The position numbers were made by a program, and so were the translations under genes. This document shows, one piece after another, positions 1 through 4,717 of a DNA stretch of 7,620 nt. This DNA is from M3007 sp038327555. GTDB lineage: Bacteria; Bacteroidota; Bacteroidia; Chitinophagales; Saprospiraceae. Every line of letters starts with the position of its first letter. Position 1 is the stretch's first letter. The notes under the pieces were generated by a model. That model had not been told where the DNA came from. It did not search any database and worked only from the letters and a program-made list of their open reading frames with translations. The stretch is taken from assembly GCA_038327555.1 (NCBI GenBank), contig JBBQLD010000230.1, positions 1-7,620 on the forward strand. The letters are read 5' to 3'.

Positions 1-206
1 TTTTGATCTCCGAATTTGGCGGTATAAGTGCCGTCTTCCTTGAATTCAAAACCGACCTGTGAAGCATCTATACCACTCGGTTTGTCCATGATAAGCCACT
101 CAGTGCCCTGCCAATTGCCGAGCAAGACGGGATTTTTATCATTGACTTTTTGGCAGGCGATCAGGGCGGTAAAGACCAGTGCAATGGTTAAAATTTTGAT
201 TTTCAT
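1..206 (-). CDS. Putative lipoprotein, 5' part only (runs off the left edge)
   Basis: The reading frame opens with ATG at 206 and stays open for 68 codons to base 1, so the C-terminal part is missing. Residues 1-18 form a short lipoprotein signal: lysines at 2 and 4, a hydrophobic stretch (ILTIALVFTALIA), and the lipobox L-I-A-C with the lipidated cysteine at 18. The mature part begins QKVNDKNP and continues with a G-N-W-Q-G-T-E-W turn and a F-x-F-x-x-D-G-T-Y strand pattern. That pattern resembles small lipocalin-like lipoproteins of Bacteroidota, but this family call is inference from a short fragment. The protein is probably anchored in the outer or inner membrane. It follows murG by 142 bp filled with repeats, in the place where murC is usual in dcw clusters. 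The leader before the ATG is AT-rich with a short AAGGA too close to the start to be a normal Shine-Dalgarno. Confidence 0.75.
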   Translation of the reverse strand, partial: MKIKILTIALVFTALIACQKVNDKNPVLLGNWQGTEWLIMDKPSGIDASQVGFEFKEDGTYTAKFGDQ

Positions 207-209
207 GTT

Positions 210-333
210 CCTTATTAATGTTTATAAAAGTTGATGAAGGTTGATTAGGGTTGATAATAAACAGTATAAACCCTTATTAATGTTTATAAAAGTTGATGAA
301 GGTTTATGAGGGTTGATAATAAACAGTATAAAC
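210..333. repeat. Two tandem copies of a 62-bp AT-rich unit between murG and the lipoprotein gene
   Basis: Copy 1 is 210-271 and copy 2 is 272-333. They differ at only two positions (the segment GATTAGGG versus TATGAGGG), so 60 of 62 bases agree. Each copy is itself built from degenerate GTTGAT(A/G)AGG or GTTTATAAGG blocks. The second copy also pairs with the murG 3' end (see the inverted repeat at 282-363). The unit carries TGA and TAA codons. Nothing in it resembles a gene. Confidence 0.9.
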
Positions 334-363
334 CCTTATAAACCTTTATCAACCTTTATCAAC
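282..363. repeat. Imperfect 36-nt inverted repeat overlapping the 3' end of murG
   Basis: Bases 328-363, read on the minus strand, and 282-317, read on the plus strand, agree at 30 of 36 positions, with a 10-base gap (318-327). In the murG transcript this would form a long stem-loop that begins within the last codons of murG (Val-Asp-Lys-Gly-stop). Many of the mismatches are G/A exchanges that leave G-U pairs in RNA. It could protect the 3' end or attenuate transcription. There is no clean GC-rich stem plus U-run, so I do not call it a terminator. Confidence 0.6.
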
Positions 364-1476
364 CAACTTAATGGCTTCTCTTGCAATCGCTTCCGCTGCA
401 TTGGGTCTTCCCAACTGCCGGATGCTTTCACTGAGACTAAAGGCAAGTGCTTCACTTTCCAGAATCAAGAGGGCGTCTTGTAGCATTTTCTCGCTGGCAT
501 CTCCGTCTCTTACAAGTCTTGCTGCACCTTTTTCTACCAGTGCCAGGGCGTTTTTTGTCTGATGATCTTCGGCTACATTAGGCGAAGGCACTAGGATGGC
601 TGGCTTTCCAACCAAACACAATTCACTGATACTCAAAGCTCCCGCCCTCGAAATCACCACATCTGCAACGGCATAAAGCAAATCCATTCGGTCAATAAAT
701 GCGCGACACTGGACATTGGGCAATTTGGCCGTTTCCATGGCCGTGTATTCGTATTCATAAAATTTTCCACACTGCCAGATGGCCTGAATCCCATCGTATT
801 TTTCAAAAAACTCCACATTGTCACGCATTGCATTGTTCAAGGTTCTGGCGCCCAGGCTGCCACCGATGACGACGATGGTTTTCTTTTCCGGGTCAAGGCC
901 GTAGTATTCCAGGCCTTCCTTGCGCTTTCCTTCGAGGTTCAAAATGTCGGAGCGAACCGGATTTCCGGTGAATACAATTTTATCCGCCGGGAAAAACTGC
1001 TCCATGTGGTCGTACGCAACGCAAATTTTGCCGGCTCTTTTGCCTAAAAGTTTGTTTGTCACACCGGCATAGGAATTTTGCTCCTGAATCATCGTAGGAA
1101 TGCCTGCACGCTGACCTGCCCGCATCACTGGTCCACTCGCATACCCTCCTGTACCAATCACCACATCTGGCTGAAACTTCCGCACGATATTTCTAGCCTT
1201 CCACAGGCTTCTTAGCAGTTTGATCGGGAAGGAGAGGTTTTTTAAACTCATGCTCCGCTGAAAACCAGCAATGTTCAAACCTTCAATCGCGTATCCTGCT
1301 TTTGGGACGCGTTCCATTTCCATTTTTCCATGGGCACCTACGAATAAAATTTCTGTGTCCGGGCGCATCTTTTTGATTGCATCTGCAATGGCGATTGCCG
1401 GGAAAACGTGGCCTCCTGTGCCGCCGCCTGTCACGAGTACTTTTAATTTTTGATCGCTCATTTTATTGATCACCAT
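349..1476 (-). CDS. murG: MurG, UDP-GlcNAc:lipid I N-acetylglucosaminyltransferase
   Basis: MurG transfers GlcNAc from UDP-GlcNAc to lipid I, giving lipid II at the inner face of the cytoplasmic membrane. The 375-residue product is a GT-B fold enzyme of normal length. Visible family motifs are the N-terminal glycine-rich loop GGGTGGH (17-23), GTGGYASGP (108-116), QEQNSYAGVTNK (131-142), GNPVR (171-175), the C-domain loop GGSLGAR (205-211), SRAGALSISEL (276-286) for nucleotide-sugar binding, and the PSPNVAEDHQTKNA segment (297-310). A second start at Met6 (1461) is preceded by an A-rich stretch (AATAAA) and gives MSDQKLKVLVTGGG, closer to the usual N-terminus, so it may be the true start. The gene follows ftsW by 77 bp. 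The last four residues and the TGA stop are written in the GTTGATAAAGG repeat, so the C-terminal tail is probably recent. Confidence 0.97.
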   Translation of the reverse strand: MVINKMSDQKLKVLVTGGGTGGHVFPAIAIADAIKKMRPDTEILFVGAHGKMEMERVPKAGYAIEGLNIAGFQRSMSLKNLSFPIKLLRSLWKARNIVRKFQPDVVIGTGGYASGPVMRAGQRAGIPTMIQEQNSYAGVTNKLLGKRAGKICVAYDHMEQFFPADKIVFTGNPVRSDILNLEGKRKEGLEYYGLDPEKKTIVVIGGSLGARTLNNAMRDNVEFFEKYDGIQAIWQCGKFYEYEYTAMETAKLPNVQCRAFIDRMDLLYAVADVVISRAGALSISELCLVGKPAILVPSPNVAEDHQTKNALALVEKGAARLVRDGDASEKMLQDALLILESEALAFSLSESIRQLGRPNAAEAIAREAIKLVDKG

Positions 1477-1553
1477 GGTTAGGAATGGTGAATATTTGTG
1501 GTTTTTACTGGGACATGGATCGAAACAGATTTTTTTGATTTGTTAAGCTTTCA

Positions 1554-2687
1554 TCATTCTATAGATTCGATGTACTTCGAAACACTCAAAATCATCCCCA
1601 AGGAAATACAGGTAAATAACACACTCGTTCCACCCATCGACACTAACGGCAGGGTCAATCCTGTGGCCGGCACCAGATTCAGGTTCACCGCCATATTCGC
1701 CAGGGCTTGAACAGTAAGCATCAGACTTAGCCCTATGGCTAAAAATGCCCCAAACGCTTTGGGACTTTGGGTAACAAGTCGCACATTTCGCAAAAACAAA
1801 AGCACATAAAGTGCAAGCACAATCGTTCCGCCCACCAATCCATACTCCTCACAGATAATCGCGTAGATAAAGTCGGCATTGCAGTAAGGCAAGTAGTGGC
1901 GCATCATGGAGTTGCCTGGACCGTTTCCAAAAATGCCGCCTTTAGCAATCGCTATTTTAGCTTGTTGTACCTGATAACCGCCGTCTTCATCGTGCAGAAA
2001 AGTTTCTACCCGCTTTTCCCAGGTATTCACGCGCACCAGATCCAGCTCAGGATACACTTTTCCGATCCCTACCAGGATGACAAAAACCAGCACACCAAGC
2101 ATCATCATCATCACAATATATTGTCCACTAACACGGCCCATAAACATCAACAGGATGCAAGTGGTAAATAAAATCATTGCCGTACTTAGGTTAGATGGCG
2201 CAATGAGCCCGCATACCAATACCACTGGAATAATAATGGGAAAAAAAGCTTGTCTAAAGCTGGTAATGTATTCTTGTTTTATAGTCAATGCCCGCGCTAC
2301 GTAGATAATCAGGGCGATTTTCGCCATTTCGGAAGGTTGAAAACTGAATCCTCCGAGGCTGATCCAACGGTTTGCATCATTAATATTGGTTCCAAAAAAC
2401 AGCGTAAAAATCAGCAAGGGTATGGTCAGCAAAAGCAGCGGGCGCGCCAACTGTTGATACCGCCGATAGTGAATCAAATGGCACAGATAAACCAGGAATA
2501 AGCCAAAAGCCAACTTCACCATATGCCCAATGATAATCCCTGTGGTATTGCCTCCACGGGTACGCCAGGCCTCCCAACCGGAAGAGGAGAACACGGCCAG
2601 AATACTGAACATACTCAGCACAGCCACGATCATCCAGATGGTACGATCGCCCCTAAGTTCTGCTGCTATTCGGTTGCCGAGTGACAT
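1554..2687 (-). CDS. ftsW: FtsW, SEDS-family septal peptidoglycan glycosyltransferase
   Basis: FtsW polymerises lipid II at the division septum in complex with the transpeptidase FtsI. The 377-residue protein has a SEDS pattern of about ten hydrophobic membrane segments, the first at about 17-33. Motifs seen are NDANRWISLGGFSFQPSEMAK (103-123), the APSNLSTA segment (163-170, where many relatives have QPDLGTA), GNGPGNS (255-260) and the extracytoplasmic loop YLPYCNADFIYAIICEEYG (265-283). Its Asp272 aligns with the catalytic aspartate of SEDS enzymes. The C-terminal PLVSMGGTS (347-355) is also typical. The context between murD and murG favours FtsW over RodA. The start at 2687 lies only six A residues downstream of a 14-bp tandem repeat, and those A residues make the A-rich leader expected in Bacteroidota. 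The preceding gene on the strand is a glycosyltransferase, whereas murD is usual. Confidence 0.96.
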   Translation of the reverse strand: MSLGNRIAAELRGDRTIWMIVAVLSMFSILAVFSSSGWEAWRTRGGNTTGIIIGHMVKLAFGLFLVYLCHLIHYRRYQQLARPLLLLTIPLLIFTLFFGTNINDANRWISLGGFSFQPSEMAKIALIIYVARALTIKQEYITSFRQAFFPIIIPVVLVCGLIAPSNLSTAMILFTTCILLMFMGRVSGQYIVMMMMLGVLVFVILVGIGKVYPELDLVRVNTWEKRVETFLHDEDGGYQVQQAKIAIAKGGIFGNGPGNSMMRHYLPYCNADFIYAIICEEYGLVGGTIVLALYVLLFLRNVRLVTQSPKAFGAFLAIGLSLMLTVQALANMAVNLNLVPATGLTLPLVSMGGTSVLFTCISLGMILSVSKYIESIE

Positions 2688-2693
2688 TTTTTT

Positions 2694-2739
2694 AGTGTTA
2701 AGTGTTGAGTGTTAAGTGTTGAGTGTTAAGTGTTGAGTG
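2694..2739. repeat. 14-bp tandem repeat, three perfect copies plus a partial one
   Basis: The unit AGTGTTAAGTGTTG is repeated at 2694-2707, 2708-2721 and 2722-2735, followed by AGTG (2736-2739). It lies between the glycosyltransferase and ftsW and ends seven bases before the ftsW start codon. An inverted, degenerate relative (CTTACCGCTTAACACTTACC, 2783-2802) forms the 3' end of the glycosyltransferase gene, so the 96-bp junction has inverted repeat ends that could pair in RNA. Confidence 0.93.
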
Positions 2740-2783
2740 CTTTTGAGAAATATTGTGGTCAGTCGTGATAAGGATAAAATCAC

Positions 2784-3914
2784 TTACCGCTTAACACTTA
2801 CCACTTTAGTCAATAGGTTTTGATAGAAATCGATGTATTGTTTGGCGGCTTTTTCCCAAGTAAACTGGGATGCCCAGGTTTGCATTCTAGCGGGTTTATC
2901 TGGGTCATTTTCAAAGTCCTTGATGCCTGCGGCGAAGGTTTCTTTGAGGGTTTTTGGTTCAAAATCTTTAAAATAGTAGGCTTCTGTTCCACCTATTTCT
3001 GGTAGACTCGTGCGGTTGGATAAAAACACGGGTTTTCCCAGAGACATCGCTTCTACCACCGGCAATCCAAAACCTTCCGAAAGCGAAGGGAAAAGCAAAG
3101 CCACACACTTCTGATAATATTTCAGCTTTCCTTCATCTCCAACTGGCCCACAAAATTCTATCCGATCCTGTACCCCAAACTTGACTGCTTCCTGTTCTAT
3201 TTTGGCCCGATAACCGCGGCTATCTGGTCCTGCGATAATCCACCGATATTCCTTAAATTCAGCCAAGAGCGGCATCAACACGTGGTAATTCTTCTTCGGA
3301 TGAATGCCAATTGAAAATAGAAATGGAGACGATTCTTGCTCTCCTTTCAACTTGACACTTTCCAATTGATACTTAAAGCTCCCTCCATTGTAAATCACTT
3401 GTTCCAGCATTTCTGTGGGTACGTGCATGTGCTGACGAACCCAATTCTGCACATATTCCGAGATATACACCAGGCCTTTTGCCTGATTGATTTTTTGCTG
3501 CATAGCTGATATACGGCGGTGCTTTTTGGCTTCTGAATAATCCGGGCGATCCAGAAAATTCAGGTCGTGTATCGTAATAGCCAAAGGTGTTTTGCGGCTG
3601 CGTGGCATATAGTCCGAATCCTGGTGCATACAGTGCCAGAGTGATTCATCAAAGCTTGGCCCTATAATCTTATGCCAGGGTTTCACTGATTTGTAGCTCA
3701 TTCCGCTGCCAAACTCACCCTTGCAATCTGCTGGAACCAGGCAAGCAAAACTCAATGTTTGAGCACCCGCCTTCGCTCCCGCCTGCCGAGCCTTGGCGGG
3801 CAGGAAAGCTTCGGCGGGTAAAGCTGAGAACGCACGACCCAGTTGGAGGCAGTATTGCCCCAGACCGGAGTACGGGTTTCTTAAGCGTTCCATTTCTAGC
3901 GCGATCGTTGGCAT
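2784..3914 (-). CDS. Glycosyltransferase, GT4-like GT-B fold
   Basis: The 376-residue product looks like a retaining GT-B glycosyltransferase of the GT4 (Glycos_transf_1) group. Donor and acceptor cannot be read from the sequence; mannose or another hexose onto a surface glycan is only a guess. Seen features: an N-terminal RNPYSGLGQYCLQLG stretch (12-26), TIHDLNF (114-120), VYISEYV (149-155), the domain boundary FSIGIHPKKNYHVL (200-213) and IAGPDSRGY (227-235). The C-domain donor motif is SEGFGLPVVEAMSLGKP (279-295), with the E-x7-E pair Glu280/Glu288. No signal peptide or membrane segment is visible. Residues 32-50 (Ala, Lys, Gly rich) are encoded by a nested palindromic element, which suggests an inserted peptide. 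The last residues (VVSVKR) and the stop fall in a repeat. The start at 3914 follows an A8 run. It is unusual inside a dcw cluster, sitting between murD and ftsW. Confidence 0.9.
   Translation of the reverse strand: MPTIALEMERLRNPYSGLGQYCLQLGRAFSALPAEAFLPAKARQAGAKAGAQTLSFACLVPADCKGEFGSGMSYKSVKPWHKIIGPSFDESLWHCMHQDSDYMPRSRKTPLAITIHDLNFLDRPDYSEAKKHRRISAMQQKINQAKGLVYISEYVQNWVRQHMHVPTEMLEQVIYNGGSFKYQLESVKLKGEQESSPFLFSIGIHPKKNYHVLMPLLAEFKEYRWIIAGPDSRGYRAKIEQEAVKFGVQDRIEFCGPVGDEGKLKYYQKCVALLFPSLSEGFGLPVVEAMSLGKPVFLSNRTSLPEIGGTEAYYFKDFEPKTLKETFAAGIKDFENDPDKPARMQTWASQFTWEKAAKQYIDFYQNLLTKVVSVKR
3765..3819. repeat. Nested GC-rich palindromic element inside the glycosyltransferase gene
   Basis: The outer arms ACCCGCC (3765-3771) and GGCGGGT (3813-3819) enclose inner arms CCTGCC (3782-3787) and GGCAGG (3799-3804), around a core containing AGCCTTGGCG. 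The same outer arms and the same core occur in the intergenic element at 7588-7615, so both belong to one family. In the glycosyltransferase it is read as residues 32-50 (LPAEAFLPAKARQAGAKAG) without breaking the frame. Confidence 0.8.
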
Positions 3915-3925
3915 TTTTTTTTAAT

Positions 3926-4005
3926 ACTGAACTGGTTTTTTTAAAAACACTGAAAACTGAACTGGTTTTTTTTTAAAACACTGAAAACTGAACTGGTTTT
4001 TTTTT
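3926..4005. repeat. 30/31-bp tandem repeat upstream of the glycosyltransferase
   Basis: The block ACTGAACTGG followed by a T-run, then AAAACACTGAAA, occurs at 3926, 3956 and 3987. The periods are 30 and 31 because the T-run length varies. The third copy runs into the CTAAGGG-type repeat. A diverged relative (GAACTGAAATGGC plus T8) separates the two CTAAGGG copies at about 4061-4082. The unit contains TGA codons, and the copy nearest the gene ends in an A8 tract (minus strand) directly before the glycosyltransferase start codon. Confidence 0.88.
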
Positions 4006-4125
4006 AAAACACTAAGGGACTAAGGGGCACTAAGGTTAAGAGGGGTTTTGTTACGCTTTGGGAACTGAAATGGCTTTTTTTTAAAACACTAAGGGACTAA
4101 GGGGCACTAAGGTTAAGAGGGGTTT
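4002..4125. repeat. Direct copies of a 47-bp CTAAGGG-type repeat, left side of the nuclease gene
   Basis: Copies at 4002-4048 and 4079-4125 are identical, with a 77-bp period. Each starts TTTTAAAACAC, carries three spaced CTAAGG blocks, then GTTAAGAGGGGTTT. The second copy overlaps the stop codon of the GxxExxY gene (4124-4126). The same sequence appears in reverse orientation at 4581-4717. Confidence 0.93.
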
Positions 4126-4626
4126 AATCTCCTTCGGGCAATGCTGAAAAATATTCGTTGACGTAAGGTGTTGTGCTGTTTATGATTTTGTCAGTAAAAA
4201 AATTGATCATTAGTCCTTTGGGTTTTTTGAGCAGTTTCATGTAGGATAAAAGTTTGGCAATTTCGATTGGATTGATTTCTTGAACTGCTTTCAATTCAAC
4301 TATAACACAGTCATTTACCAGTAAATCAAACCTCAAGTCAGTTTCTAAGATAATTTCTTTATACTTCACTTGCACTTTTCGCTGGCGCTCCACATCAAAC
4401 CCTCTCAATTCCAATTCATATTCTAAACAGGCCTCGTAAACGGATTCCAACAAGCCCGGACCCAATATCTTATGCACTTCAATCGCACAGGAAACTACCT
4501 CGTAAGCTATCTGATTGACTTCCTTTTTGGTCATGATCCGTTTATTTAGAGATAAAATCGTTTTGATTTTCAAACATCCAAAACCCCTCTTAACTTAGTG
4601 CCCCTTAGTCCCTTCGTGTTTTAAAA
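4079..4626. mobile_element. Candidate inverted-repeat cassette carrying the GxxExxY gene
   Basis: The left arm 4079-4125 and the right arm 4581-4626 are inverted copies that differ by one substitution (CTAAGGG versus CGAAGGG) and one missing G. Between them lies only the GxxExxY gene. Extra copies sit outside both arms, 4002-4048 on the left and 4630-4717 on the right. The unit looks like a one-gene cassette placed between murD and the glycosyltransferase. Mobility is inference: no transposase or clear target duplication is visible, and similar repeats may simply accumulate at junctions. Confidence 0.35.
4124..4534 (-). CDS. GxxExxY protein, PD-(D/E)XK nuclease-like
   Basis: This is a small protein of the GxxExxY family, which is related to PD-(D/E)XK nucleases; its cellular role is not known to me. 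Counting from the ATG at 4534 (136 residues), the signature GLLESVY is at 27-33 after IEVHKILGP. The putative catalytic set follows in LRFDLLV (Asp70) and VIVELKA (Glu80-x-Lys82), with a helix and a final MINF strand after it. The nuclease-like residues are all present, so the protein is probably intact. An upstream ATG at 4573 would add 13 residues (149 in all). I prefer 4534 because MTKKEVNQIAYEVV is how I recall relatives beginning, but this is unverified. The gene looks more AT-rich than its neighbours and is enclosed by inverted copies of a repeat, both signs of acquisition. It separates murD from the downstream cluster genes. Confidence 0.88.
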   Translation of the reverse strand: MTKKEVNQIAYEVVSCAIEVHKILGPGLLESVYEACLEYELELRGFDVERQRKVQVKYKEIILETDLRFDLLVNDCVIVELKAVQEINPIEIAKLLSYMKLLKKPKGLMINFFTDKIINSTTPYVNEYFSALPEGD

Positions 4627-4717
4627 AAACCTCTTAACTTAGTGCCCCTTAGTCCCTTAGTGTTTTAAAAAAACCTCTTAACTTAGTGCCCCTTAGTCCC
4701 TTAGTGTTTAGAAAAAA
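4581..4717. repeat. Three tandem 44-bp CTAAGGG-type copies, right side of the nuclease gene
   Basis: Copies begin with CCTCTTAAC at 4586, 4630 and 4674 (period 44) and continue with TTAGTGCCCCTTAGTCCCTT and a GTGTTT(T)-A-run end. The first copy has TTCGTG where the others have TTAGTG; the third has TTTAGAAAAAA where the second has TTTTAAAAAAA. They are inverted relative to the copies at 4002-4125. The third copy overlaps the murD 3' end, so the murD stop codon at 4701-4703 lies within it. Confidence 0.93.

Noticed and set aside
1767..2171. Plus-strand frame with a run of histidines
   Set aside because: It lies wholly antisense to ftsW; the histidine run comes from ATG-rich (Met) codons of FtsW read backwards.
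3755..3976. Plus-strand frame over the glycosyltransferase 5' end and tandem repeat
   Set aside because: Its tail is repeat-derived (ELVFLKTLKTELVFF) and its body is antisense to the glycosyltransferase.
4581..4717. Possible CRISPR array (44-bp spaced repeats)
   Set aside because: The copies are contiguous with no unique spacers between them and there are no cas genes.
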